Assembly (NCBI GenBank): GCA_012839865.1
Contig: DUMO01000010.1
Span: forward strand, 1 to 40,291
Length of the DNA stretch: 40,291 nucleotides
Direction: 5' to 3'
Source of the DNA: Clostridiaceae bacterium
GTDB lineage: Bacteria > Bacillota > Clostridia > CAYPLH01 > DUMO01
In this document: positions 8,609-17,654 of the stretch, piece after piece
Position numbering within the stretch: the first letter of the stretch is position 1
How the letters are laid out: each line of letters begins with the position of its first letter
The notes under the pieces: generated by a model
Seen by the model: only the letters and a program-made list of their open reading frames with translations
Told to the model about the DNA's origin: nothing
Database searches by the model: none
Position numbers and translations under genes: made by a program

Positions 8609-9481
8609 ATGGCAGAAATTTTCGGATTTATTGCACAGCCTATGGGGCTGTTCCTGAAATTTATATATAATACACTGGCTTTTCATAATTACGGATTGGC
8701 AATTATACTGTTTACCATATTCATTAAGTTGATATTGTTGCCATTGACCATCAAACAGTACAGATCGACTGCGAAAATGCAGGAAATTCAGCCTCTGCTG
8801 CAGGAAGCCCAAAAAAGATACAAAAATGACAAGGAAAAGCTGAACCAGGAAATGATGAGAATTTATACCGAGAATAAATACAATCCGGCATCAGGATGTC
8901 TTCCACTTCTGGTACAGCTGCCCATACTGTTCTCACTTTACTGGGTAATTTCGCAACCGCTTAAATATATGTTCCAAAAAAGCAATGAAACAATACAAGC
9001 TTTGTTCAATCTGATACCAAAGGAAATAGCTGAGTCAATTCAATCATTTTCCTATGACATACCGATACTGAACTATTTTAATGAGCATCCGGAAGAAATA
9101 ATCAAGGCGGAAGGACTGCTTGCCAAAAATGAGGTGGTTGACCTTAATTTTCTTGGAATATTCAACCTTGGATTAACTCCGACTTTTGATTATACAAAAA
9201 TAGTTTCGGATTTAAGGTACCTTCCTCTTATCCTGATACCTGTACTTGCTGCCGTCAGTACATGGCTGTCGACCAAATATGCCATGCCGGCGCCAAGTAA
9301 TGACAGTGCAGCACCTGCTGCAAGCATGACAAAAGTTATGCCATTCATTACAGCGTTTTTTGCCTTCAGTGTTCCGGCAGGATTGGGATTGTACTGGATT
9401 ATAAGCAACCTTGTTCAGATCGGTCAGCAGTTGTATATGAATAAATTTGTTATAAATAAAAAGGAGGCAGGCACGAAATAG
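8609..9481 (+). CDS. yidC: membrane protein insertase YidC/Oxa1 (SpoIIIJ-like)
   Basis: Inserts and folds integral membrane proteins, with or without Sec. The 290-residue Gram-positive form lacks the large proteobacterial periplasmic domain. The first membrane segment, FHNYGLAIILFTIFIKLILLP, is followed by a cytoplasmic helical hairpin rich in Lys and Gln (MQEIQPLLQEAQKRYKNDKE). The family motif NPASGCLPLLVQLPILFSLY comes next, and there are two or three more membrane segments towards the C-terminus. No lipobox Cys is seen at the N-terminus. GGAG lies before the ATG. The stop is 1 bp before the jag start. Confidence 0.95.
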   Translation: MAEIFGFIAQPMGLFLKFIYNTLAFHNYGLAIILFTIFIKLILLPLTIKQYRSTAKMQEIQPLLQEAQKRYKNDKEKLNQEMMRIYTENKYNPASGCLPLLVQLPILFSLYWVISQPLKYMFQKSNETIQALFNLIPKEIAESIQSFSYDIPILNYFNEHPEEIIKAEGLLAKNEVVDLNFLGIFNLGLTPTFDYTKIVSDLRYLPLILIPVLAAVSTWLSTKYAMPAPSNDSAAPAASMTKVMPFITAFFAFSVPAGLGLYWIISNLVQIGQQLYMNKFVINKKEAGTK

Positions 9482-9482
9482 A

Positions 9483-10112
9483 ATGTCTAACAGTGTAGAG
9501 ACAACCGGAAAGACGGTTAATGAGGCGATACTTCTCGCGCTTTCTGAGCTTGGACTTGATGAAAGCGAAAAGGATAAGGTGGATATTGAGGTTCTTGATG
9601 AAGGAAGTAAAGGGATATTTGGCTTGATTGGAAGCAAGATGGCCCGGGTAAGGGCAACTTTGAAGGAAACCGGCGCTGACTATGCCAAGGAATTTTTATC
9701 AAGTGTCATCGAGAAAATAGGAGTCAATGCTGAGCTTTTGTCGGAAGAGCAGGATGATAATATCTATGTTGAATTGAAGGGTGAAGATATTGGCATATTA
9801 ATCGGAAGAAGAGGAGAGACTCTGGATGCATTGCAATACCTGACCAGTCTTGTTGTCAATAAAAACAGCAACACTTACAAGAGAGTCATTCTTGATACCA
9901 AAAACTACAGGAAAAAGAGAGAGGAAACCCTTGTAAAACTGGCTGAAAGACTTGCAGAGAGAGTTGTACGGCATAGAAAAACACTTACTTTGGAACCGAT
10001 GAATCCTTACGAGAGAAGAATAATTCATTCCGCATTACAGAATAATAAGCATGTGAGGACCTATAGCATTGGTGACGAGCCAAACAGGAAGGTAGTTATA
10101 ACAACAAGGTAG
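9483..10112 (+). CDS. jag: RNA-binding protein Jag/KhpB
   Basis: A 209-residue protein with a Jag-N domain (residues 1-55; conserved KGIFGLIGSKMARV), a KH domain with GILIGRRGETLDALQYL around 100-117, and a C-terminal R3H domain (RRIIHSALQ and RTYSIGDEPNRKVVI). KhpB works with KhpA in RNA binding and affects cell elongation and division in Gram-positive bacteria. The gene starts 1 bp after the yidC stop and uses the site AAAAAGGAGGC inside the yidC end, so translation is probably coupled. No clear terminator follows. Confidence 0.95.
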   Translation: MSNSVETTGKTVNEAILLALSELGLDESEKDKVDIEVLDEGSKGIFGLIGSKMARVRATLKETGADYAKEFLSSVIEKIGVNAELLSEEQDDNIYVELKGEDIGILIGRRGETLDALQYLTSLVVNKNSNTYKRVILDTKNYRKKREETLVKLAERLAERVVRHRKTLTLEPMNPYERRIIHSALQNNKHVRTYSIGDEPNRKVVITTR

Positions 10113-10550
10113 GAATGAAAACTTTCGTAATCTGCTGCAGCTGATAAAAAAGCAGGAGCTGCAGCAATAGGATAAAAATGGACAACTTCCGCAGGTTGCC
10201 GCAACGGGAAAAAATTAAATTGGCTGCAACACCAGGTTATGATTAATATTTGAATACTTTCAGGGTGCAATGGCGGAAGCATTTGCAGCAATGAATTAAG
10301 GTTGGAAATTTTACTAAACTGCCTTAAGGGGCGAAAGTAAGGGTAGTTGCAACGATAGGATAAAGTATACTGGAAAAGAAAATTGTTATTTCAGCATAAA
10401 GCAGTTTTTGGACAATGGCCTTGTTTTTATTGACTATTGTCCATTATCTGTTTATGGAGAAGATTAGGGAGGAAAATTGCGAAAGTCTGGCCGGGTACCC
10501 ATAAATTTAGCCGATGGGACGAAAGCCTGACTTGACAAGAGGAGAGCAGG
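10113..10550. other. 438-bp leader region between jag and mnmE
   Basis: No gene is supported here. It contains a perfect 10-bp inverted repeat TGCTGCAGCT/AGCTGCAGCA (10133-10166) and TGGACAAT/ATTGTCCA (about 10409-10444). It also has two GATAGGATAAA-like words and the stem-loop leader motif at 10483-10533. Confidence 0.5.
10483..10533 (+). other. mnmE leader hairpin, shared with agrB leader
   Basis: The basal stem AAGTCTGGC (10483-10491)/GCCTGACTT (10525-10533) has one T-T mismatch. The internal stem is CCCAT (10498-10502)/ATGGG (10514-10518), with a TTTAG-containing loop and ACGAAA on the 3' side. The same layout recurs before agrB at 32847-32890. It ends 18 nt before the mnmE ATG. The form resembles IS200/IS605 right-end hairpins. 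Confidence 0.5.
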
Positions 10551-11930
10551 ATGTACAAGGTAGACACGATTGCTGCCATTTCTACTGCCATAGGAGCAGC
10601 AGGGATAGGTATCGTAAGAATAAGCGGTCCGGATTCCTTTGAAATAGCATCGAAAATTTTCAAGGGCAGAAAACCCTTTGAGAAATTAAAGGATCACACC
10701 ATAAACTTTGGAAGGATAGTTGACCCTGCCACAGGTGAAATGCTGGATGATGTTCTGGTATCCAAAATGTATGGCCCTAAAACTTACACAGGGGAGGATA
10801 TCGTTGAGATAAACTGCCATGGCGGTACCGTCATGGTAAACAGAATACTCGAGCTCGTATTAAGAATCGGTGCCAGGCTTGCGGAACCCGGGGAGTTTAC
10901 AAAGCGGGCTTTTTTGAACGGAAAAATAGACTTGTCCCAGGCGGAAGCCGTTATAGATATAATCAACGCAAAAACCAGTGAAAGTTCAAAGGTGGCTTTT
11001 GCCCAGCTTGAGGGAAAATTGTCCGAAAAGATCAGGAGCGCAAGAAAGAGTCTCATAGACCTTATTGCCCATATTGAAGTAACCCTGGACTACCCTGAAT
11101 ACGACATCGAAAAAATAACCGAGGAAATGGTTCAAAAGAGCCTTATGGAAATCAACGGCATGCTGGGCAGGATAGTAAAAGACTTTGAAAGGGGCAGAAT
11201 CATCCGGGAAGGCATAAATGCGGTGATAGTAGGCCGTCCGAATGTGGGAAAGTCATCCCTCCTTAACGAGCTGATAGGGAAGAGCAAGGCCATAGTGACG
11301 GACATACCGGGCACAACCAGGGACATCCTTGAAGAATACGTCAATATACATGGCATCCCGGTGCGAATTACCGATACGGCGGGAATCCGGGAGACGGAGG
11401 ACTTAGTTGAAAAAATCGGTGTGGAGAAAGCAAAAAAGGCTATCGATGAGGCGGACCTTGCCATATTGATGATAGACGGCTCAAAGGGCCTGACGGATGA
11501 GGACAAGGATATTATTCAACAGCTTGCGGAAAAGAAAGTTATTGTGTTAATCAATAAGGTGGATATTTCTGATAATGCAAAAATTGAAGAGATGGAAAAT
11601 GAGCTTAAGGCTTTCAAGCCTGTCCGCACCTCCATGGTTGACGGAGAAGGCATAGAGGAACTTGAGAAAGAAATAGCCCGCCTGTTTTTGCAGGGCGAGG
11701 TTGTGGGAAGCGATGAGATTTTGATTACAAACGTCAGGCACAAAAAACTCATTGACGATGCCCAAGGCTCGATAAACAGAGCATTGGAGGCCCTCGACAC
11801 GGGAATGCCCATAGACTGTGCATCAATTGATATCAAGGATGCGGCGGAGTACCTGGGGCAAATAACAGGGGAGTCGGTCAGTGAAGATGTAATGCACAGC
11901 ATTTTCAGCAGGTTTTGCATAGGAAAGTAA
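10551..11930 (+). CDS. mnmE: tRNA modification GTPase MnmE (TrmE)
   Basis: With MnmG it installs the (carboxymethyl)aminomethyl group at U34 of certain tRNAs. The 459-residue protein has an N-terminal formyl-THF-binding domain (MYKVDTIAAISTAIGAAGIG). The helical domain is interrupted by a G domain with GRPNVGKSSLLN (about residue 225), DTAG and NKVD. The C-terminal CIGK carries the conserved Cys. The ATG at 10551 has AGAGGAG 6 nt upstream. It follows jag after a 438-bp gap and precedes mnmG, its partner. Confidence 0.97.
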   Translation: MYKVDTIAAISTAIGAAGIGIVRISGPDSFEIASKIFKGRKPFEKLKDHTINFGRIVDPATGEMLDDVLVSKMYGPKTYTGEDIVEINCHGGTVMVNRILELVLRIGARLAEPGEFTKRAFLNGKIDLSQAEAVIDIINAKTSESSKVAFAQLEGKLSEKIRSARKSLIDLIAHIEVTLDYPEYDIEKITEEMVQKSLMEINGMLGRIVKDFERGRIIREGINAVIVGRPNVGKSSLLNELIGKSKAIVTDIPGTTRDILEEYVNIHGIPVRITDTAGIRETEDLVEKIGVEKAKKAIDEADLAILMIDGSKGLTDEDKDIIQQLAEKKVIVLINKVDISDNAKIEEMENELKAFKPVRTSMVDGEGIEELEKEIARLFLQGEVVGSDEILITNVRHKKLIDDAQGSINRALEALDTGMPIDCASIDIKDAAEYLGQITGESVSEDVMHSIFSRFCIGK

Positions 11931-11952
11931 AGGCATTTAAAAATAGTGTATA

Positions 11953-11983
11953 TGTACATGAACATTGTGATTGTTCATGTACA
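11953..11983. other. 12-bp perfect palindromic stem-loop after mnmE
   Basis: TGTACATGAACA (11953-11964) and TGTTCATGTACA (11972-11983) are exact reverse complements around a 7-nt loop. It lies 22 bp after the mnmE stop. No T-run follows, so it may be a 3'-end stabiliser or a protein-binding palindrome. Confidence 0.6.
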
Positions 11984-12039
11984 CCCATCTCTGATACAGC
12001 AGTACAGCTTCGGTAAGGATGGAGAAGAAGTTGCCGGAA

Positions 12040-12242
12040 TGAACTGTATGCAGAACATAACAAGGCTCTTATTTTGAGAAAACCGACGGTCCGCTGAAGG
12101 CAAAAATGCTACCGCTTTTTACTCGCCCTCCGTGGCTCGAAAAAGCTAAAAAAACATCCTGCTTTTTTCACGCATTTTTGCCTTCAGCGAACCTGGTCTT
12201 CTGACAAAATAAAGCCAATTGTTATGCTCTGCATACAGTTCA
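12040..12242 (+). repeat. structured intergenic repeat, copy 1
   Basis: A core shared with 22964-23170 is nearly identical over about 165 bp. The outer arms 12040-12062 and 12220-12242 are complementary at 22 of 23 positions. A second arm pair, 12092-12109 and 12172-12189, is a perfect 18-bp stem. An inner GCTTTTT/AAAAAGC hairpin (12114-12146) sits in the loop. It lies between mnmE and mnmG. No conserved coding frame was found: a 32-codon frame in this copy is shortened and altered in copy 2. Confidence 0.85.
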
Positions 12243-12287
12243 TATACACATTTTCAGACACTATTGCAAAAGGAGCATGAACGTTAG

Positions 12288-14168
12288 ATGGAATACTTTG
12301 CAGGAGAATATGATGTTGCCGTGGTTGGCGCAGGGCATGCCGGATGCGAGGCAGCCCTTGCAGCTGCAAGGCTTGGACTTAAAGTAATAATATTTTCAAT
12401 AAATCTGGACAGCATAGCCAATATGCCCTGCAATCCAAATATAGGGGGAACGGCAAAGGGCCATCTGGTCAGGGAGATTGACGCCCTGGGGGGCCAGATG
12501 GGCAAGGCCGCCGACAAAACCCTGATACAATCCAAGATGCTGAACAGGGCAAAGGGTCCTGCCGTATTTTCCCTTCGCGCCCAGATTGACAGGCGAAGAT
12601 ACCAGATGGAGATGAAGAACACCCTGGAACTTCAGGAAAACCTGGATATTCGCCAAATGGAAGTAGTGGAAATTTTGACGCGTGAAGTGGACGGGAAGAA
12701 AACCGTAGAGGGGGTAAAAACACATACGGATGCGATTTACAAGGCTAAAGCGGTGATTCTCACCACGGGCACATACCTGAAGGGCAAAATCATAATCGGG
12801 GATATCTCTTTTGCCGGAGGCCCGGACGGGCTGTTTCCGGCCAATAAATTATCCGACAGCTTAAGAGAACTTGGCATTACCATAAGACGGTTCAAAACAG
12901 GCACCCCTGCCCGTATAAACAAGCGGAGCATCGACTTTTCAAAATTGCTTGAGCAGCCCGGGGATGATGTTATTGTTCCATTTTCCTTTGAGACGGAGGA
13001 GATAAAACGGGAGCAGGTCCTTTGCTGGCAGACAAACACCAATGAAAACACCCATAAGGTAATAAGGGACAACCTCCACAGGTCTCCTTTGTACAGCGGG
13101 GTTATTGAGGGCATTGGGCCCAGGTATTGCCCTTCAATCGAAGACAAAGTAGTTAAATTTGCGGACAAGAAAAGCCATCAGGTGTTTGTTGAGCCCATGG
13201 GGCTTGACACACAGGAGATGTATCTTCAGGGGATGTCCAGCAGCCTTCCCGAGGATGTTCAGATAGAGATGATTAAAACGCTTCCGGGACTTGAAAATGT
13301 TAAAATAATGAGAAGCGGTTATGCTATAGAATATGACTGTATAGACCCTACTGAGCTTAAACTGAGCCTTGAGCTGAAGAATGTCGACGGGTTGTTTTGC
13401 GCAGGCCAGATTAACGGTTCCTCCGGATACGAGGAAGCGGCAGCCCAGGGGCTCATGGCCGGCATAAACGCTGCCAGGAAGATAATGGGGAAGGAACCCG
13501 TGGTTTTGGACAGGTCCCAGGCCTACATAGGTGTGCTTATTGACGATCTTGTAACAAAAGGAACCAACGAGCCTTACCGCATGATGACCTCCCGGTCCGA
13601 GTACAGGCTTCTTTTACGGCAGGACAATGCGGATTTGAGATTAACGCCCCTCGGGTATGAAATAGGTTTAATTTCAGAGGAAAGATATCAAAGGTTTCTT
13701 CTGAAAAAGAAACAGATAGAGGAGGAAATTGCAAGGCTTGAAAGCACTATTGTACCTCCGTCGGAAAAGGTGCAGAAGTTTTTGGAAAGCAGGAACAGTA
13801 CAAAAATTAAGAGCGGAATAAGGCTGACCGAATTATTGAGAAGGCCTGAAATTGATTATGCCTCCCTGGCGGAAATTGATGAAAACAGGCCGCAGCTCAG
13901 CTTTGCCGTATGTGAACAGGTTGAAATTTCAATAAAATATGAGGGATATATTAAACGGCAGATGCAGCAGGTTGAGCAGTTTAGGAAGATTGAAAACAGA
14001 AGGCTTCCTGAGGACCTGGACTATAACAAAATCAGGGGGCTGAGTACCGAAGCCAGGCAGAAACTTAGCAGCATCCGGCCTTCTTCGGTAGGACAGGCAT
14101 CGAGAATTTCAGGGGTGTCCCCTGCAGATATAAATGTGCTTTTGATTTATCTTGCAACAAGGAGGTAG
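12288..14168 (+). CDS. mnmG: tRNA uridine-5-carboxymethylaminomethyl modification enzyme MnmG (GidA)
   Basis: FAD- and NADH-dependent partner of MnmE in U34 tRNA modification. It has 626 residues, the normal length. The N-terminal Rossmann motif is [19 protein letters not shown]. It is followed by the conserved segments [60 protein letters not shown] and [18 protein letters not shown]. The C-terminal tRNA-binding part ends in [21 protein letters not shown], given here in abbreviated form. The ATG at 12288 has AAGGAGC 11 nt upstream. rsmG starts 4 bp after its stop. Confidence 0.97.
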   Translation: MEYFAGEYDVAVVGAGHAGCEAALAAARLGLKVIIFSINLDSIANMPCNPNIGGTAKGHLVREIDALGGQMGKAADKTLIQSKMLNRAKGPAVFSLRAQIDRRRYQMEMKNTLELQENLDIRQMEVVEILTREVDGKKTVEGVKTHTDAIYKAKAVILTTGTYLKGKIIIGDISFAGGPDGLFPANKLSDSLRELGITIRRFKTGTPARINKRSIDFSKLLEQPGDDVIVPFSFETEEIKREQVLCWQTNTNENTHKVIRDNLHRSPLYSGVIEGIGPRYCPSIEDKVVKFADKKSHQVFVEPMGLDTQEMYLQGMSSSLPEDVQIEMIKTLPGLENVKIMRSGYAIEYDCIDPTELKLSLELKNVDGLFCAGQINGSSGYEEAAAQGLMAGINAARKIMGKEPVVLDRSQAYIGVLIDDLVTKGTNEPYRMMTSRSEYRLLLRQDNADLRLTPLGYEIGLISEERYQRFLLKKKQIEEEIARLESTIVPPSEKVQKFLESRNSTKIKSGIRLTELLRRPEIDYASLAEIDENRPQLSFAVCEQVEISIKYEGYIKRQMQQVEQFRKIENRRLPEDLDYNKIRGLSTEARQKLSSIRPSSVGQASRISGVSPADINVLLIYLATRR

Positions 14169-14172
14169 GCTG

Positions 14173-14892
14173 GTGACCGGGTTGAAAGAATTGCTGCTTA
14201 AAGGCGCAGCTGAATTTAATGTCAGCATCACCGATGACATGGCTGAGAAGTTTTTCTCATACATGTCGCTTTTGAAGGACTGGAATGAGAGGGTTAATTT
14301 AACCTCAATTATTGAAGATAAAGAAATTATAATCAAGCATTTTATCGATTCATTGAGCATAGTGCCATATCTTGAAAGCAAAGGGACAACCCTGGCGGAT
14401 TTGGGTACGGGGGCGGGATTCCCCGGCCTGCCTGTAAAAATTGTGCGCCGGGATGTTGATGTAACATTAATGGATTCCCTTTTGAAGAGGCTGTCCTTTC
14501 TGGAGGAAGTTATAAGTACACTTGAGCTTGAAAATATACGGACTGTCCATGGCAGGGCGGAGGACCTGGGCCAAAACCCGGATTTTCGTGAAAAGTTCGA
14601 TGTGGTAACCGCAAGGGCAGTGGCTGAAATGCCGGTACTCCTGGAGTATTGCCTGCCTTTGGTCAAGACAGGCGGTATATTTATTGCAATGAAAGGAAGC
14701 CAAGTGGAAGAGGAACTTGACGGATCCAAAAAAGCCCTTTCAACTTTGGGAGGTGAAATTGTCAAAGTAGATAAAATTAACCTTCCTGATCTTGGACATG
14801 AAAGAAATATAATTTTAATAAAAAAGTTTCGACAAACTCCGACGGGATATCCCAGAAAAGCGGGTAAACCATCAAAGTCTCCGTTGAAATAA
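14173..14892 (+). CDS. rsmG: 16S rRNA (guanine527-N7)-methyltransferase RsmG (GidB)
   Basis: SAM-dependent methyltransferase that makes m7G527 in 16S rRNA. It has 239 residues from the GTG at 14173, chosen because AAGGAGGT ends 6 nt upstream; the frame is open further back into mnmG. Motifs are LKDWNERVNLTSI near the N-terminus, ADLGTGAGFPGLPVKI (SAM site), LMDSLLKRLSFLEE, TARAVAEMPVLLEY, and KGSQVEEEL. It lies 4 bp after mnmG, so translation is coupled. A long minus-strand open frame across this gene is its shadow. Confidence 0.96.
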   Translation: MTGLKELLLKGAAEFNVSITDDMAEKFFSYMSLLKDWNERVNLTSIIEDKEIIIKHFIDSLSIVPYLESKGTTLADLGTGAGFPGLPVKIVRRDVDVTLMDSLLKRLSFLEEVISTLELENIRTVHGRAEDLGQNPDFREKFDVVTARAVAEMPVLLEYCLPLVKTGGIFIAMKGSQVEEELDGSKKALSTLGGEIVKVDKINLPDLGHERNIILIKKFRQTPTGYPRKAGKPSKSPLK

Positions 14893-15001
14893 CAAGTCTT
14901 CAAACCGTATGATGCAGTAAAATAGCGGTTTTCGGCGAACGATTCCTGAGTTTGATAAAAGGAATTGAATATTAAATTGGCGAATATATCCTTTGAAAAA
15001 A

Positions 15002-15061
15002 AGTATTTTTTTTCCATGCTTATCCTTGCTTGATGCGTGCTTGTTGCAAGGTGAAAATACT
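15002..15061 (+). other. stem-loop in the noc upstream region
   Basis: Outer arms are AGTATTTT (15002-15009)/AAAATACT (15054-15061). Inner arms are CCTTGC (15024-15029)/GCAAGG (15046-15051). It lies about 100 bp before noc in a 266-bp gap that otherwise shows no gene. Its role is unknown. Confidence 0.4.
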
Positions 15062-15158
15062 GCTTGTCAAAAAGTAAGAAGGTTTGGATAGGCAGGGCCA
15101 AAAGCCCTTAAGGCTGTAATTCCATATCAAATTTTAAATACAAAGGATGGTGCCAAAA

Positions 15159-16007
15159 ATGTTGGAAAGTAAATTGAGATTTTTGAGGAGACCCGAGGAA
15201 GAAAGCCAGTTAAAGAATATTACATATGTGAAGATTGACAGTATAAGGCCAAACCCCTACCAGCCACGAAAACAGTTCAAGAAGGAAGGACTGGACGAGC
15301 TTTGTGAATCAATAAGGCAGTATGGTGTTTTGCAGCCGATAAACGTAAGGAAAATAAGCGCCGGGCGTTATGAACTTGTTGCAGGGGAGAGAAGGCTGCG
15401 GGCGGCTAAGCTGGCAGGGTTGACTGAGATTCCAACAATTGTTGTTAATGTGGATGATAATAATTCTGCCGTAATGGCATTAATTGAAAATCTGCAAAGA
15501 GAAAACCTAAGCTATATGGAGGAAGCGGAAAGCTACAACAACCTTATAAACGAGCATAATTTTACCCAGGAGGAACTGGCCAGGAAAATAGGCAAAAGCC
15601 AGTCTACGATAGCAAATAAAATAAGGCTTTTAAGGCTTCCCCCCATGGTTAAGAAAATTCTTGCGGACAACGGGCTTACTGAAAGGCATGCAAGGGCACT
15701 TTTGAAGCTGCATGATGAACAGCTGCAGCTGAAGGCTTTAAAGATTATTGTAAGCAAAGGCCTTAATGTTAAGAAGTCAGAAGAGGTTATTGAAAAAATA
15801 ATAAACAAATACGCTGAAAAATCTGAAAACAAGACAGAAAACGGGAAATTGACCCAGGCCATCAAGGATATAAGGATATTTGTAAATACCATCAAGCAGG
15901 CTGTAGACACCATGAAACAGGCAGGAGTGAGGGCGAAGGCCGCACATCTTGATAAAGGCGATTATGTGGAGTTTATTATACGAATTCCGAAGAAACAGGA
16001 AGCATAA
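15159..16007 (+). CDS. noc: nucleoid occlusion protein Noc (ParB family)
   Basis: CTP-dependent DNA clamp that binds Noc sites and blocks Z-ring assembly over the nucleoid. It has 282 residues. The ParB N-terminal domain begins at IRPNPYQPRKQF. The CTP-binding motifs GERRLRAAK and ENLQREN follow, then the helix-turn-helix TQEELARKIGKSQSTIANKI, whose sequence is closer to Noc than to Spo0J. The ATG at 15159 fits an AAAGGATGG site; an in-frame ATG at 15147 sits on that site. In many Firmicutes soj and spo0J follow noc; here a terminator, a repeat array and the opp genes follow. A Spo0J-like role cannot be excluded. Confidence 0.9.
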   Translation: MLESKLRFLRRPEEESQLKNITYVKIDSIRPNPYQPRKQFKKEGLDELCESIRQYGVLQPINVRKISAGRYELVAGERRLRAAKLAGLTEIPTIVVNVDDNNSAVMALIENLQRENLSYMEEAESYNNLINEHNFTQEELARKIGKSQSTIANKIRLLRLPPMVKKILADNGLTERHARALLKLHDEQLQLKALKIIVSKGLNVKKSEEVIEKIINKYAEKSENKTENGKLTQAIKDIRIFVNTIKQAVDTMKQAGVRAKAAHLDKGDYVEFIIRIPKKQEA

Positions 16008-16086
16008 AGAGGCAGGGGATCTAAAAAGACAGGAAGTATAAGAGACAGGAATTATCAAGAGAGATTTATTAAGGAGGAACCAACAG

Positions 16087-16123
16087 ATAAAAGCTCCGGG
16101 ACATAGAGTCCCGGAGCTTTTAT
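16087..16123 (+). terminator. strong terminator after noc
   Basis: A perfect 15-bp stem, ATAAAAGCTCCGGGA (16087-16101) with TCCCGGAGCTTTTAT (16109-16123), encloses a 7-nt loop. T-rich on both strands, it may work in both directions. Confidence 0.9.
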
Positions 16124-16135
16124 CTTGGTGTTGTG

Positions 16136-16369
16136 CCCGGCATGGGTGCAATCCCGGTGTGGGAGCAATCCCGGTATGGATGCAACCTGGTATGGGTGCA
16201 GTCCTGGTGTGGGTGCAATCCTGGTATGAACACAATCCTGGCATGGGTGATATCCTGCAATTGGCAGAATCTTAGCCGAGCGCAATCCCGGTATAAGTGC
16301 AATCTCAGTCAAATGCAATCCCACATAGACACAATCCCGGGTTCAGATGCAACCAGCATGGGCATGATT
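16136..16369. repeat. degenerate 17-bp tandem repeat array
   Basis: About 14 consecutive units of 16-17 bp follow the consensus CCTGGTATGGGTGCAAT. Early units are well conserved and later ones drift. The period is not a multiple of three, so open frames through the array on both strands are not credible genes. It directly follows the noc terminator. Confidence 0.85.
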
Positions 16370-16682
16370 CTAAAAATGAAAGCTTTCACTCATAGGAAGA
16401 TTCCTGCCTGGTCCATGCACGCCCATAAATTGCCATAATTTAACCAAAAATACTACATTGCCTCGTTTAAAACATTATGTTACTATATACTATGATTTTT
16501 TAAATCAGGGTAATAATGATACATTATTTTGGGTATTATAATTTGTTTAATGATTTTTAATGTAAAAAATGGCAATAAACAATAAATTATAAAATTCATT
16601 GACAATTTATGGTTTGGATCATATTCCGCCATATGCGGAAAAGAGGCTTTATATATTGCTATATGCTTGAAAGGAAGATGTT
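16370..16682. promoter_or_regulatory. AT-rich upstream region of the opp operon
   Basis: TTGACA at 16599-16604 is a candidate -35, with weak -10 options CATATT (16620) or TATTCC (16622). A perfect hairpin TTCCGC/GCGGAA (16624-16640) lies over the expected start region and could be an operator or leader hairpin. The rest shows no gene. Confidence 0.4.
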
Positions 16683-17654
16683 ATGTTCCGTTATATTATA
16701 AAACGAATAATTTTTTCTCTTTTGACAATCTGGCTTTTGGTCACCCTGACATTTTTGCTTATGCACCTTATGCCGGGAGATCCTTTTATCAGCACCAAAG
16801 CCGTTGACCCGGCAGTCAGGGAGATGATGTTTAAAAAATACGGGTTGGACAAACCCCTGATTGTGCAATATTTCATCTACATGGGGAAAATGCTCCGGGG
16901 AGATTTGGGAGTATCCCTCCATTATAAGGGCGCGCAGGTTGTGGACAGGGTGTTTGATGCATTTCCATATTCCTTCGAGCTGGGTTTAAGATCTCTCATT
17001 ATAGGTATAGCATTAGGCCTCATTCTTGGAATTGTAGCCGCCAAAAGGAATGGCAAAATAAGTGACGGGCTGATAATGGGTGTAGCTGTTATCGGTATAT
17101 CGGTACCGAGTTTTATTATGGCAGCCCTCTTGAATTACGGAGTGGGTCTGAAATTCGGTAATTTCCTGAAAGATATTTTTGGCCTTTCCAGAAATCCTAT
17201 ACCTATTTCAGGCTGGAACAGTGAAGCATCCAAATGGCTGCCTGCCATTGCCCTTTCCTTTGGAACCCTGGCTTCAATTGCGCGTCTTATGCGTGCTTCC
17301 ACAATGGATGTTTTAAATGCGGATTATATTAAAACTGCAAAGGCAAAGGGTTTGAGCGAGGGGCAAATCACCCGGCACCATATGATGAGAAACGCAATAC
17401 TGCCCATTATTACAATTCTGGGTCCGGCTGCGGCTTCGATCCTGACCGGGGCTTTTGTTGTTGAAAGTGTATTTGCAATTGCCGGAATGGGCAAGTTCTT
17501 TGTGTTGAGCATCCAGGTGCTTGACTATCCGATGATAATCGGTACCACGGTTATTTATGGAGTATTGCTGATTGTAATGAATACCCTTGTGGACATTGTT
17601 TACGGAATTGTTGACCCGAGGATCAGGCTGGAGAGAAAGGGGATTTCAGGATGA
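16683..17654 (+). CDS. oppB: oligopeptide ABC transporter permease OppB
   Basis: One of two membrane permeases of a peptide importer. It has 323 residues. It starts with MFRYIIKRIIFSLLTIWLLV, then the OppB signature FLLMHLMPGDPF. About six membrane segments surround the EAA-type cytoplasmic loop AKAKGLSEGQITRHHMMRNA that contacts the ATPases. It ends DIVYGIVDPRIRLE, typical of the family. GAAAGGAAG lies 6-7 nt before the ATG. The stop overlaps the oppC start (ATGA). Substrate could be di- or oligopeptides; the family assignment is firm, the exact substrate is not. Confidence 0.92.
   Translation: MFRYIIKRIIFSLLTIWLLVTLTFLLMHLMPGDPFISTKAVDPAVREMMFKKYGLDKPLIVQYFIYMGKMLRGDLGVSLHYKGAQVVDRVFDAFPYSFELGLRSLIIGIALGLILGIVAAKRNGKISDGLIMGVAVIGISVPSFIMAALLNYGVGLKFGNFLKDIFGLSRNPIPISGWNSEASKWLPAIALSFGTLASIARLMRASTMDVLNADYIKTAKAKGLSEGQITRHHMMRNAILPIITILGPAAASILTGAFVVESVFAIAGMGKFFVLSIQVLDYPMIIGTTVIYGVLLIVMNTLVDIVYGIVDPRIRLERKGISG

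Noticed and set aside
10441-10550. GGGACGAAAGCC before mnmE, considered as a class I c-di-GMP riboswitch
   Set aside because: Only part of one helix resembles that class; the second helix and tetraloop receptor are missing and the motif ends at the ribosome site.
12106-12204. 32-codon frame inside the structured repeat
   Set aside because: In the second copy the frame ends early at a TAG and other residues differ, so there is no sign of protein conservation.
14109-15101. 330-codon open frame on the minus strand opposite rsmG
   Set aside because: It is the antisense shadow of rsmG and its downstream gap; it has no family resemblance, no ribosome site, and a Ser-rich composition typical of antisense frames.
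16055-16438. Several open frames on both strands through the noc-oppB gap, including HTRIAPTPGLHPYQ-like repeats
   Set aside because: They arise from the 17-bp tandem array, whose period is not a multiple of three; the frames are a by-product.
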